Shown in pieces: positions 24,585 to 32,891 of a stretch of DNA of 64,000 nt (the stretch's first letter is position 1; each line of letters begins with the position of its first letter). Under the pieces are notes generated by a model. That model did not search any database. It was given only the letters and a program-made list of their open reading frames with translations, and had not been told where the DNA came from. The translations under genes were made by a program, and so were the position numbers. The stretch is taken from positions 1 through 64,000 of the forward strand of contig JAAYDY010000012.1 in the NCBI GenBank assembly GCA_012729015.1, given 5' to 3'. This DNA comes from Phycisphaerae bacterium. GTDB taxonomy: Bacteria; Planctomycetota; Phycisphaerae; FEN-1346; JAACEH01.

Positions 24585-25580
24585 CTAGTCAGCTTCCGGC
24601 TGGGCCGGTGAGTCCTTGGTCAGGTCCATCTTCTTGATGCGCGGCATGAGGATCCGGCGGAACTTGGCCACCTGTGCAACGATCCACTTCACCGCCTCGT
24701 CAAACTGCTTGCTATCATGGAGATCCGCCTTGTGGTGCAGGGCGATGATCTTGTCCCGCTTTTCCGGGCTGGGGTTCCATATCAGCGTCTCGCCAAGCTC
24801 GCGTTCGATATCGTCCTTCTGGGCGAGCAGTTGCGCCAGCGCTTTCTCGGCCACTGTGTTGCGAAGATAGATGCGCACGCCGACCCGCCCATCATAGGCG
24901 TTGGCGATGTTGGACAGCCACATGGCACTGCTTCCCAGCGAAACGTCAAACCAGTACTGGGGGCGGGGCGTGTGCGCCTTCGCAATGACTTTCTGCTCAA
25001 GCAGCAAATCCCGGACACGCGTCCAGAAATCAAGCTGGAGGCGCTTGGTCTCGGTCAAGGTATCGGTGGCCTTGGCAACTGCGGCCTGGCGAACAATCTC
25101 GGTCGGCCGGCTGACCACATTGAATCGGACAGCCGGCCGGGAACCGTCGATCCGCCACAGCTCGAGCTGCACGCCGTAGAAGGACAGGTCCTCGCCTGTG
25201 TTGTCGTTCAGCCATTCCAGCGCCTTCTGGTGCTCTTCGGTGAACTCCGTGGCGATCCAGACCACGGCGCTGGCGTTCAGAACCGAGCCGTAGGTGACCG
25301 CCTTGCCCAAGTGATCGTGGTTCGTCTTGCCGAGTTGGTTCTCGATTACGACGTAGCCGCCCGTGCCCGTGTCCTTGGCCAGAATGTCGGCGGAGTACGG
25401 TCCGACGGCGACCTCGATGTTCTCGACTTCAATCTCCAGGCCGAGCGCATCACCGAGTTGGCCGATGTTCTTCTCGTCGGCAAGCCACGGCGTGAAGTCG
25501 GCGGCTTCCTTGGGCCAGACGTCCCGCACGTCACACCGCTCGATTCTTCCGAGAGCCTGGTCCTTAGCGCTACCACTCAT
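24585..25580 (-). CDS. DUF4268-type protein with PD-(D/E)XK nuclease-like N-terminus
   Basis: About 331 aa. The N-terminal half shows a restriction-nuclease-like core: YSADILAKD, then GGYVVIENQLGKTNHDHLGK, with Asp and Glu-x-Gln in nuclease positions. The C-terminal half has the look of DUF4268 (WTRVRDLLL through RVGVRIYLRN). The ATG at 25580 has GGAGGTGA upstream and overlaps the stop of the PLD gene by 4 nt. An earlier in-frame start has no binding site. Proteins of this kind often accompany restriction systems. The active-site Lys is replaced by Gln (ENQ), a known variant, so catalysis is plausible but not certain. Confidence 0.75.
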   Translation of the reverse strand: MSGSAKDQALGRIERCDVRDVWPKEAADFTPWLADEKNIGQLGDALGLEIEVENIEVAVGPYSADILAKDTGTGGYVVIENQLGKTNHDHLGKAVTYGSVLNASAVVWIATEFTEEHQKALEWLNDNTGEDLSFYGVQLELWRIDGSRPAVRFNVVSRPTEIVRQAAVAKATDTLTETKRLQLDFWTRVRDLLLEQKVIAKAHTPRPQYWFDVSLGSSAMWLSNIANAYDGRVGVRIYLRNTVAEKALAQLLAQKDDIERELGETLIWNPSPEKRDKIIALHHKADLHDSKQFDEAVKWIVAQVAKFRRILMPRIKKMDLTKDSPAQPEAD

Positions 25581-26545
25581 ACGGTCACCTCCGGGCTGGA
25601 CGGCCATGCGTTGAGCAGGTTGTGGACGAACTGGCGATTCCTAAGAAGCCTCGGCCTTGCCATTTTGCCGAGAACGCGGCATGCAGGACCCAGATGCTCA
25701 ACCAGTCGTGCGAGACGCCTGGCCCGAGCCTTCCTGGGCACCTCCAGATAGACGATGGCGCGGCCTTCCCGGCCGACCTGATAGCGACGAATGGACAGCA
25801 GGCGGCCAGGCGGCGACACCAAAACACGACGCCGACCTTCGTCGACAACCTGGACAACGAGGTCTTCTTTCTCCCTCATGCGATTCAGGGAACTTACGCC
25901 GGATGACCAACAGAAGGATTGGACCGTGGTTGACTTTGGCGACCGGCGCCGGGCCTTGGCTGCTTTCAGTCCCTTCGCGTTTGCGGCACGGTCTTCAGTG
26001 TCCCACTTGACAATCTCCAGCGGAACGGCCCAGCATGGCGAATGGGTCGGAACCGATGTCCGTCCTTTGATTCCTCCGCCCAAGGACTTCGGAGGAACAT
26101 AGAGTTTCTGCATCGCCTTCGCATGTCCCTGTGTCACCGGTTCGCCGCGCAGCAAATGCACGAAGTGCCTGCAACGGGTGACAGTCTTTCTGTCCGTGAT
26201 CTCGATAGCGGCCTCGACCAAGGCGGTAGCTGAGCGCCCCGATACATTGGCTGACCCTACAAACGCACGAGCCCCGACCACAAAGACCTTGGCATGGAGG
26301 TTAGCTACCGAATAAGCCAGTACGCCCTTCTTCAGCAGCGTAAGAATTTCAGACGGCTTGGTCTGCCCTGATGTGACCGCAGCGCGGCTCATGTCCACAA
26401 CAAGGGTGCTCCCTCTCGTCAAAGGGAGTTGCCGGCTTGCGCCGCTTCCGCAATAGGCCACGGCAACCGCACAGTGCCCCGGAGATCGCTTAACCGCCGA
26501 GGTGATCGTCGGCCACAGCCCTGTTGTCAGAAGACGGACCTTCAT
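25577..26545 (-). CDS. Phospholipase D-like nuclease (single HKD motif)
   Basis: A PLD-superfamily protein of about 322 aa. The catalytic motif is seen once as NLHAKVFVVGARAFVGSANVSG near residue 80, the His-Lys-Asn/Ser pattern of bacterial nucleases that dimerise to complete the active site. The remainder includes a basic segment (KGLKAAKARRRSPKS) that may bind nucleic acid. The ATG at 26545 overlaps the Res stop by 4 nt and the gene overlaps the DUF4268 gene by 4 nt, so it is a fixed part of the restriction operon. PLD nucleases of this type occur beside DISARM and type III systems, where they are auxiliary or dispensable. Confidence 0.78.
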   Translation of the reverse strand: MKVRLLTTGLWPTITSAVKRSPGHCAVAVAYCGSGASRQLPLTRGSTLVVDMSRAAVTSGQTKPSEILTLLKKGVLAYSVANLHAKVFVVGARAFVGSANVSGRSATALVEAAIEITDRKTVTRCRHFVHLLRGEPVTQGHAKAMQKLYVPPKSLGGGIKGRTSVPTHSPCWAVPLEIVKWDTEDRAANAKGLKAAKARRRSPKSTTVQSFCWSSGVSSLNRMREKEDLVVQVVDEGRRRVLVSPPGRLLSIRRYQVGREGRAIVYLEVPRKARARRLARLVEHLGPACRVLGKMARPRLLRNRQFVHNLLNAWPSSPEVTV

Positions 26546-29500
26546 GGCTTCGCCCCCAGGAAGGTTCTGATCGTGTTCTTCGCATCCCACGGGTCGCTGA
26601 TTTCGACGAAGGACCAGCGGCCCCAGGCACCGGCGTTGTTGACCGCCGGCACCCAGAGGTTGCGGGCCGTGGCGACCTTGGCTTCCTTGTCCTTGTCGCG
26701 CTCGCCGGAGACCTCGACGATCAGGTTCAGCGGATCGTCGGCGCCTTGGCCGTCGTCAAGGTGGACCAGGAAGTCGGGTATATAATTCCGCTGGTCACCA
26801 TTGATCGTGTAGGGAATCAAGAAGCCGAGGTTCTGGTTCTTCACGTAGCTAACTACCTCGGGCATCTCCTCGAGCGTTTCGGCCATCTTCTGTTCCCACG
26901 TGCCGGTGTCGGCCGCGACGTGGGAAACATGGCACTTGTCGGGAGCGGTTTTCCAGGTGGGACGCGTGGTGTCAAAATCGACGAAGCGTGTACTGCCGAC
27001 AGTGTCATAGGCCTTGGGAATCGGTAGGAGCCGCTTCTCGCCACCGTCGGCGTGGATGATGGCCTGGTAGATGCGCTCGGCGGCGGCGTTGTTGTTCTCG
27101 ACCAGCAGGAGAAACTGCGGGAAGGTGTTGTCCTTGAGTTTCAGGCACTCCCCCATCCAACGGCGCGTGATGGCCAGGAGGTCCGGGAAGAGCCACGGCT
27201 TGGGGTTCTTCTGGTCGTCGCGAAAGTATCGCTCCAGGATTCGCCGGGCGATGTGGAAGACGACCTCCTGTTCGCGGCGGCACTTCAGGTCGTCGAGTGT
27301 GTGAATACTGACCTCGCCGACGATGGGGGCGTTCTCGACCCGCGTCGGCAGGTCAGCCGTGGTCAGGGCCAACTGCGAATCCTTCGTGAACTTCGCGTCC
27401 AGCCGCTCCGCGGGCAATTCATAACGATAGCCGTCGATTCGCGGGAAGGTGATCTCGCAGGCAATGCGGTCAGCCAGGGCGCGGACGCGGGTCGGCGTAG
27501 GGCCGGGCTTGGGGTCGGTGCTGGCCCCGCTGCACGGGATGAACGAGAACGGCACACCGTAGACCTCGGCGTACTCGACCGGGAATGCGTCAAACTCGAC
27601 CTGCTGGCCAGCGATGGTCGCCTGCTGGCGCACCGGGGTGTAGCTCATGCGCCGCAGGCCGCGGCCGACCACCTGCTCGCATAGGAGTTGCGTGCCGAAG
27701 GCCCGGATGCCGAGGATGTGGGTCACGGTGTTGGCATCCCAGCCCTCGGTGAGCATGGAGACTGAGACCACGCAGCGAATGTCCTCACCGAGCTTGCCGG
27801 GTTTGCCGACTGTGTTCATGACCTCGCGCAGCAGATCTTCGTCGGTCAGTTTCTCGATGTCGCGGTCGGGGAACCGCTGGCGGTACTCGGCCTTGAACTC
27901 GGCGATTTCGGTGCCCGCGGCCTTCTTGAACTCGTCGCTCATGGCCTCGCCGGATTCGAGCTGCTCGGAATCGACGAGAATGGTGTTGGGCCGCAGGGTG
28001 AAACGGCCGCCATCGACATTGCTGAAGAGCGGCAGCTTGCCGGGCACGGCTACGGTCGAGCCGTCGGGCAACTCTTTCTCCCAACCGCCGATGTAGTCGA
28101 AGACCATCTTCGAGACGTTGGTGTTGTTGCAGACCACAATGAAGACCGGCGGCGTCAGGCCGTTTGCCTGGGCGTCGGGGTTCGTCTGCCAGCGGTCGAA
28201 GTACTTGGCATAGTTGGCATAGAGGCTCTGAATGGCGCCTTCTAAGACGGCCGGCAGGTTCGGTTCACCGGAGACGGCATCGGTGCGGCGGCCCTTCTTC
28301 GGCAGATCGTCGCGGATGCGATACCAGATGTTCCGGTAGGTCGGCAGTTCGCCGTTCATGGCATCGTCGGCCACCGGCACGCGGGGCACCTTGACGATGC
28401 CGCACTCGATGGCGTCGATAAGCGAGAAGTCGGAGACCACCCAGGGGAACAACGTGCCCTCGGCGTAGCCGGAGCCGCGCAGGAAGAACGGCGTGGCCGA
28501 CAGGTCATAAATGGTCTTGATGCCGAGTTTGCGCTGCACGGCCTCCAAGCCACTGATCCAGACGCGGGCAGCCTCGTTGCGGCTCTCGGCCTCCTTGCGG
28601 TCGTCGCCGGTTAGCTTGCCCTCTTCGTCGCCGTCGGGCTTGCGGCGATAGCAATGGTGGGCCTCGTCATTGATGACGATCACGTTCCGCTTGTTGCCGA
28701 GGCTGCGACAAACGCGGCGGACCATCTCGCCTTCGGACTCCGTGAAGGCCGATGTGGCACCGCCGTTGCCAAGGATATCCTTGGTCAGCTTGCCCGCCTT
28801 GACCTTCTCACGGCACTTGAAGGTGTGAAAGTTGGTGATAACGATCTTGGCCTGCGACACCTGGTCTATCAGATCGGGCGGCACGATTTCCATCGCCCGG
28901 TAGTAGTTGCCGGGATCGCTCGGCAACAGCACGCGCAGTCGGTCGCGGATGGTAATGCCCGGCGTGACCACGAGGAAGCTATCCGTGAAGCGGGCATCCT
29001 GCGGGTTGGCGATCTTGTTCAGCGTCTGCCAAGCGATGAGCATGGCCATAACGACCGTCTTACCGCTGCCGGTGGCCATCTTGGAGGCCAGGCGCAGCAG
29101 GCCGGGGTTGGCGTCCTCATTGTGCTCGCGGATGCGGTTGAGGTGGGCGTTGTCGCCGTACTTGCCGGCGACCTCTGTCAAGTAGATCAGCGTTTCCAGG
29201 GCCTCGATCTGGCAGAAGAAGAGGCGTCGCCCGCGATCCTGGCCTTTCCAGAACTGGAGCAGCCGCGCCGTTACCCGCGTGCAGTCGTCAGCATATCGGC
29301 CTTCCCGCCACACCTTCACACTACGGCGGATGTCGTTGATCATCTTGCTGGGCTGCCAGCGGTCCTGCGTCCACTCGGTGTCGAACTCTAACTGCTTGGT
29401 CTTGCCCATCTTCCGCGGTGAAGCGATCGGCACGAAGTATCCACTTTCACGCCGCTCGGCGACGATCTGGTTGGTGATGCCCTCGTCATCGAAGTGGAAG

Positions 29501-29565
29501 TGCCGTTGCGGCGCCGTGAAGGGCGAGTTGATAACGGGATTCTCAATGACGACTTGGCTCGGCAT
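26542..29565 (-). CDS. Type III restriction enzyme Res subunit (helicase-nuclease)
   Basis: A superfamily 2 helicase of about 1007 aa with a C-terminal nuclease. Walker A is KMATGSGKTVVMAM near residue 165, the DExH box is INDEAHHCYR near residue 300, and motif VI is VGRGLRR near residue 650. MLTEGWDANTV and GIRAFGTQLLCEQ are typical of Res proteins. Near the C-terminus PDFLVHLDD followed by LIVEVSGERDKD forms a PD-(D/E)XK site. The preferred ATG at 29565 has GGAG upstream; a TTG 24 nt earlier is a weaker choice. It is the first gene of the minus-strand operon and is preceded by a good promoter. With Mod it would cut unmodified DNA after ATP-driven movement. Confidence 0.9.
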   Translation of the reverse strand: MPSQVVIENPVINSPFTAPQRHFHFDDEGITNQIVAERRESGYFVPIASPRKMGKTKQLEFDTEWTQDRWQPSKMINDIRRSVKVWREGRYADDCTRVTARLLQFWKGQDRGRRLFFCQIEALETLIYLTEVAGKYGDNAHLNRIREHNEDANPGLLRLASKMATGSGKTVVMAMLIAWQTLNKIANPQDARFTDSFLVVTPGITIRDRLRVLLPSDPGNYYRAMEIVPPDLIDQVSQAKIVITNFHTFKCREKVKAGKLTKDILGNGGATSAFTESEGEMVRRVCRSLGNKRNVIVINDEAHHCYRRKPDGDEEGKLTGDDRKEAESRNEAARVWISGLEAVQRKLGIKTIYDLSATPFFLRGSGYAEGTLFPWVVSDFSLIDAIECGIVKVPRVPVADDAMNGELPTYRNIWYRIRDDLPKKGRRTDAVSGEPNLPAVLEGAIQSLYANYAKYFDRWQTNPDAQANGLTPPVFIVVCNNTNVSKMVFDYIGGWEKELPDGSTVAVPGKLPLFSNVDGGRFTLRPNTILVDSEQLESGEAMSDEFKKAAGTEIAEFKAEYRQRFPDRDIEKLTDEDLLREVMNTVGKPGKLGEDIRCVVSVSMLTEGWDANTVTHILGIRAFGTQLLCEQVVGRGLRRMSYTPVRQQATIAGQQVEFDAFPVEYAEVYGVPFSFIPCSGASTDPKPGPTPTRVRALADRIACEITFPRIDGYRYELPAERLDAKFTKDSQLALTTADLPTRVENAPIVGEVSIHTLDDLKCRREQEVVFHIARRILERYFRDDQKNPKPWLFPDLLAITRRWMGECLKLKDNTFPQFLLLVENNNAAAERIYQAIIHADGGEKRLLPIPKAYDTVGSTRFVDFDTTRPTWKTAPDKCHVSHVAADTGTWEQKMAETLEEMPEVVSYVKNQNLGFLIPYTINGDQRNYIPDFLVHLDDGQGADDPLNLIVEVSGERDKDKEAKVATARNLWVPAVNNAGAWGRWSFVEISDPWDAKNTIRTFLGAKP

Positions 29566-29665
29566 GCTGCGGCTCCGAAGCGGTCCCAACTGTTGTCAAC
29601 GATATGCTCTAACCGCAACCTGGCGAGGCAACGTCGGAGCCATCGCCCCCATCCCGCAGACGGAG

Positions 29666-29693
29666 ATTCTACTGGATTGCTCAGAATTATCAA
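29666..29693 (-). promoter_or_regulatory. Near-consensus promoter of the type III RM / ParA-HD-HEAT operon
   Basis: On the minus strand TTGATA (29693-29688, 5/6) is followed after 16 nt by TAGAAT (29671-29666, 5/6). Transcription would start near 29659, giving a leader of about 95 nt to Res. It lies in a 445-nt divergent intergenic region that also holds the promoter of the HTH gene. No other good candidate was seen before the seven minus-strand genes. Confidence 0.6.
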
Positions 29694-29934
29694 CACGCAA
29701 CTCGCATAGGCTGAGCCGGCCCCGAATTGCTCGCGAGCATTCGCCCAGACACGTGCGAACACGACAGGTTGTGTGACGCACGGTGGCTGGCTTTGCACAG
29801 TGTAATCGTACTTGATGTGACTAACAGATGAGGTTAGTGGCGGGAAGGCCATACCGCGTCAGGCGGGGGTGTGGCGCAGGAATGCGAGCCGGGATTGGCG
29901 GCTCAGAGCACATGCGACGAGAGCAAGGTTAGCC

Positions 29935-29962
29935 TTGCCGGTCTGGCAGGGACGTGTATACT
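29935..29962 (+). promoter_or_regulatory. Promoter of the HTH regulator and NERD gene
   Basis: TTGCCG (29935-29940, 4/6) is followed after 16 nt by TATACT (29957-29962, 5/6). A start near 29969 would give a 42-nt leader to the ATG at 30011. It faces away from the restriction operon promoter about 240 nt away, so one repressor could control both. Confidence 0.5.
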
Positions 29963-30010
29963 GCCACAAAAGGCCGGCTATTACAGAGCATCCATGAATC
30001 GGAGGACTCC

Positions 30011-30442
30011 ATGGGCAAGGTCGAGGCAGTTTTGAAGGGTGAAATCGGGCGGTTGGCCCGGCGCGAGGCCAAGGCGCTGATGAGCAGGCACGTCGATGAA
30101 CTCCGCCGACTGCGGAAGCGGGTGGCGTCGCTGGAGCGTGAACTGGGGGCCGTGAAGGCGGCGCGTGCACAGGAGCAGGCTAAGTGGAAAGTGACAACAG
30201 CGGCGACCGCGGTGGCGAGTGAGAAGGTACCGACGGTGCGACTGTCGCCAAGACTCATCCGCTCGCTCAGGAATCGCTTGGGCATCAGCCAGACGGAACT
30301 GGCCAAGCTTGTCGGTGTCAGCACCCTCGCCGTCGGCAACTGGGAATTGGGTAAGGCCAGGCCCCGGCTGGAGAGTAAGGCCCGGATCGCTGCCCTGCGT
30401 GGCCTCGGCCGACGCGAGGCGCGACGCCTGCTCATGCAGTGA
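30011..30442 (+). CDS. XRE-family helix-turn-helix regulator with N-terminal coiled coil
   Basis: A 143-aa DNA-binding protein. The N-terminal part is highly charged and heptad-like (EIGRLARREAKALMSRHVD, LRRLRKRVASLERELG), probably a dimerising coiled coil. The C-terminal 60 residues are an XRE/Cro-type HTH: SLRNRLGISQTELAKLVGV then STLAVGNWELGKARP. The ATG at 30011 has GGAGGA 5 nt upstream; an earlier in-frame ATG overlaps the promoter and is less likely. It is divergent from the type III operon and may act like a controller (C) protein for it, delaying Res expression when the locus enters a new cell; that link is inference from arrangement only. Confidence 0.8.
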   Translation: MGKVEAVLKGEIGRLARREAKALMSRHVDELRRLRKRVASLERELGAVKAARAQEQAKWKVTTAATAVASEKVPTVRLSPRLIRSLRNRLGISQTELAKLVGVSTLAVGNWELGKARPRLESKARIAALRGLGRREARRLLMQ

Positions 30443-30500
30443 ACGGGCGCGAGGCATCCGTACGGACGATCTCATACAGCGCACAGCCAGGGAGACTTAA

Positions 30501-31775
30501 ATGCTCTACAAGGAAATCGACTACACCGCCGCGATCCAGCAGTGGCAGACGCTTCTCGACGGCAACTCGTTGTCCGTCAGCCAGAAGCAGCAGGCCCGGT
30601 ACTGCTTGGCTGGCCTCCAGGCTGAGAAGGACATGGCCTACCACCTGAAGGTCTTCTTCGCGGACCGCGACTCGTTCGCCGTCTTCAACAACCTGAAGGT
30701 CGAGCACAAGGGCCTCACCGCCCAGGTTGATCACCTCGTGCTGACCCGCTGGACTGCCTACTTCATCGAGTCCAAGAGCGTTTCCCAGGTCATCACGGTC
30801 AACGAACACGGCGAGTGGGGTCGAATCCACAATCGCCGCTTCACTCCCATTGAGTCGCCGGTCGAGCAGTCCAGGCGGCACAAGGAGACGCTGTACAACT
30901 TCATGACTGAGCACCGCAGCGAGTTCATGGGCAAACTGCTCGGCCTGATGACAAAGCACTTCGCCCGCCTGCTGACGCCCATGCACTACGTGGCCGTGTC
31001 CACGCACGGACAGATTCAGGGACGCGGCCGGCGGAAGTTCCCCCAGGTGATGAAGGCTGACCAGATTCCGCACGCGATCCTGGCACACCACGAGGCCCTG
31101 AACAATGGCGTGTTCAGCCTGTCGGCCAAGGACGAGGACCTGGAGGCATTCAGCAAGAAGGAGTTCGCCGCCGTCATCCAGTTCCTGCTGAAGCGCGATG
31201 TGGCCCCAGCGCCGATTGCTGAGGTCCGGCGGTTTGCCGCGGAACTGCCGCAGCAGGCCGATCTGCCGGCCCAGGGCGAGCGCGAAGCGTCGGAGGCCGA
31301 AATGGCCGAGTCGGATGACCAGCCGGTCGAAAGGCAGTTTGCCTGCCGCAAGTGCGAATCGACGAACCTCTCGGTCGCCCACGGACCATACGGCTACTAC
31401 CTCAAGTGCGGCGGTTGTGGCGGCAACACGCCCATCGTGGAACTGTGCCAGAAGTGCACTGAGAAGCTGAAGGTTTCAAAGTCGGGGGACGCCTACTCGC
31501 TCGTCTGTCCGAAGTGCAATCAGACCAGCCCGCTCAGGGTTGGTGCTGCAGCCGAGAAGACCACGGTCACGCCAGACTCACCGATGCCCAGGGCTGCCGC
31601 AGCAGCACCGACGAAACCCACTGCCACGGCGCCGTCACCGGTTTGCCCCCTCTGCGGCAGCACGATGACACTGCGTACTGCCCGGCATGGCAAGAACGCC
31701 GGTGGTCGGTTCTGGGGCTGCGACAAGTACCCCAATTGCAAAGGCATTGTGCCCACAGCGTCTGACAACAAGTAG
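30501..31775 (+). CDS. NERD-domain nuclease-like protein with C-terminal zinc ribbons
   Basis: The N-terminal 200 residues hold a NERD domain, a PD-(D/E)XK-like fold: E42, D77 in QVDHLVLT and E90-x-K92 in AYFIESKS match the nuclease triad. After residue 290 come three cysteine modules. The first is ACRKCESTN with LKCGGCGGN. The second is CQKCTEKL with VCPKCNQ. The third is a topoisomerase I-type finger, CPLCGSTM with FWGCDKYPNCKG. Such fingers bind single-stranded DNA. The ATG has GGGAGA upstream and lies 58 nt after the HTH gene, so the two probably share a transcript. The last bases approach the prophage-side gene at 31781, which is transcribed convergently. It may be a nuclease that acts on foreign DNA; the role is unproven. 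Confidence 0.8.
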   Translation: MLYKEIDYTAAIQQWQTLLDGNSLSVSQKQQARYCLAGLQAEKDMAYHLKVFFADRDSFAVFNNLKVEHKGLTAQVDHLVLTRWTAYFIESKSVSQVITVNEHGEWGRIHNRRFTPIESPVEQSRRHKETLYNFMTEHRSEFMGKLLGLMTKHFARLLTPMHYVAVSTHGQIQGRGRRKFPQVMKADQIPHAILAHHEALNNGVFSLSAKDEDLEAFSKKEFAAVIQFLLKRDVAPAPIAEVRRFAAELPQQADLPAQGEREASEAEMAESDDQPVERQFACRKCESTNLSVAHGPYGYYLKCGGCGGNTPIVELCQKCTEKLKVSKSGDAYSLVCPKCNQTSPLRVGAAAEKTTVTPDSPMPRAAAAAPTKPTATAPSPVCPLCGSTMTLRTARHGKNAGGRFWGCDKYPNCKGIVPTASDNK

Positions 31776-31780
31776 GCCCT

Positions 31781-32311
31781 TCACGCCTCACGGCTAGCGG
31801 CCGCCAGACGGGCCAAGGCCTCGAAATCCGGCACCACCCCCGTCTGCTGATACACCCTGCGCGCCTCGCGGATGGCATTGTGCAGTTCGGGCCAAGCCTG
31901 GGACTCATCCTCGGCCTCGTGCAGGTGCCCGATAGCGCGGAGGCGGGTGGGGTGGCCGTCGCGGGCTTCGGCCAGGAGGACCCAGGCGGCGCCGAGGTGT
32001 TTCTCCACGCATTCCAGGCACGACGGGCGGACAGGCGGGGTCTGGGTCATCTGCTGCTCCCGAGTGTAGGGGATGATGCGCTTGGCGGCCTCGCGCTGCT
32101 CGCCGCAGCTGCACGGCTTGCGGGCCACGCCGGGGACGTGAACCGCCCGGCGGTACTTCCTGACGGCCGCTCGCCAGGCGGGGTGCCGCTCATCGTATTC
32201 CTGGGCGCCGCCGGGGAGCGTGCGCACCAGGGCCGGGGCGATCTCAGAGAGATACTCCGGCGGGCGCTCGCGCAGACGGGCCTCAAGTTGCTGGGGCGTG
32301 ACGCGGATCAT
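31781..32311 (-). CDS. Hypothetical phage protein, last gene of the tail cluster
   Basis: A 176-aa protein of unknown function. It has a CxC (KPCSCGE) and a later CxxC (PSCLECVEKH), which may bind one zinc ion, and a helical C-terminal half (AIGHLHEAEDESQAW, NAIREARRVYQQTG). The ATG overlaps the stop of the upstream phage gene by 4 nt, so it belongs to the phage transcript. It is the last gene before the non-phage half, and a distal tail or host-range accessory role is possible. Confidence 0.6.
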   Translation of the reverse strand: MIRVTPQQLEARLRERPPEYLSEIAPALVRTLPGGAQEYDERHPAWRAAVRKYRRAVHVPGVARKPCSCGEQREAAKRIIPYTREQQMTQTPPVRPSCLECVEKHLGAAWVLLAEARDGHPTRLRAIGHLHEAEDESQAWPELHNAIREARRVYQQTGVVPDFEALARLAAASREA

Positions 32312-32889
32312 GGTAGTGGGTTCCAGTCAAACCAGCCGTCGAACAGGTTCATGATGCCCATGCCGGTGTACTCGCCGGCCAGGAGCGGGTAACACGCCTT
32401 CTTCTTCTCTCCGTCCACCGCCCAGACCTCGATGACGCCCCAGTCGCCGCAACCTTCGTCACTCGTGCCGTCCAGGACCAACTCGTTGTTGTCGAGCAGC
32501 CAGTCGGGGTCGAGCGTGCCGGGCGTCCACTGGTTGTCCTCGATGCAGGGCTGACACTGGCCCCACCAACTGCCGAGCGTTTCGTCGATGTTGACCAGGT
32601 TCGCGGCCGTGACGGTCGGGTCGGTGCAGGCCCACAGGCCGGTGCCGGGGCTGTCGCAGCCCGGCGGGCCACCCACGTGAACCACGTTGCCGACGACGTG
32701 GCCGTTGACCTTGACCGTGTAGTTGTCGTCGGTGATGCGGTTGGCGTTGCAGGTCAGGACCAGCACGTCCGTGGGGTTGCAGCAGCACTCCGGGCAGTCA
32801 TCGTCGGCGTTGAAGACCGCGCCCTTGCCGCCAGAGAGCAGGCCGCGCTTGCCGCCTTCGCGCACCACTGTTTTGCCGCGCGTGGCCAT
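32308..32889 (-). CDS. Cysteine-rich hypothetical phage protein, probable distal tail
   Basis: A 193-aa protein with many cysteines, including a CPECCCN cluster near residue 32 and later isolated pairs (GCDSPG, WACTD, GQCQPCIED, DEGCGDW). Beta-rich, Trp-rich stretches such as ETLGSWWGQ suggest an extracellular or virion-surface fold. It starts 2 nt after the upstream gene and overlaps the next by 4 nt. I recognise no family. Its place at the end of the structural cluster suits a tail-tip or receptor-binding accessory. Confidence 0.6.
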   Translation of the reverse strand: MATRGKTVVREGGKRGLLSGGKGAVFNADDDCPECCCNPTDVLVLTCNANRITDDNYTVKVNGHVVGNVVHVGGPPGCDSPGTGLWACTDPTVTAANLVNIDETLGSWWGQCQPCIEDNQWTPGTLDPDWLLDNNELVLDGTSDEGCGDWGVIEVWAVDGEKKKACYPLLAGEYTGMGIMNLFDGWFDWNPLP

Positions 32890-32891
32890 CG

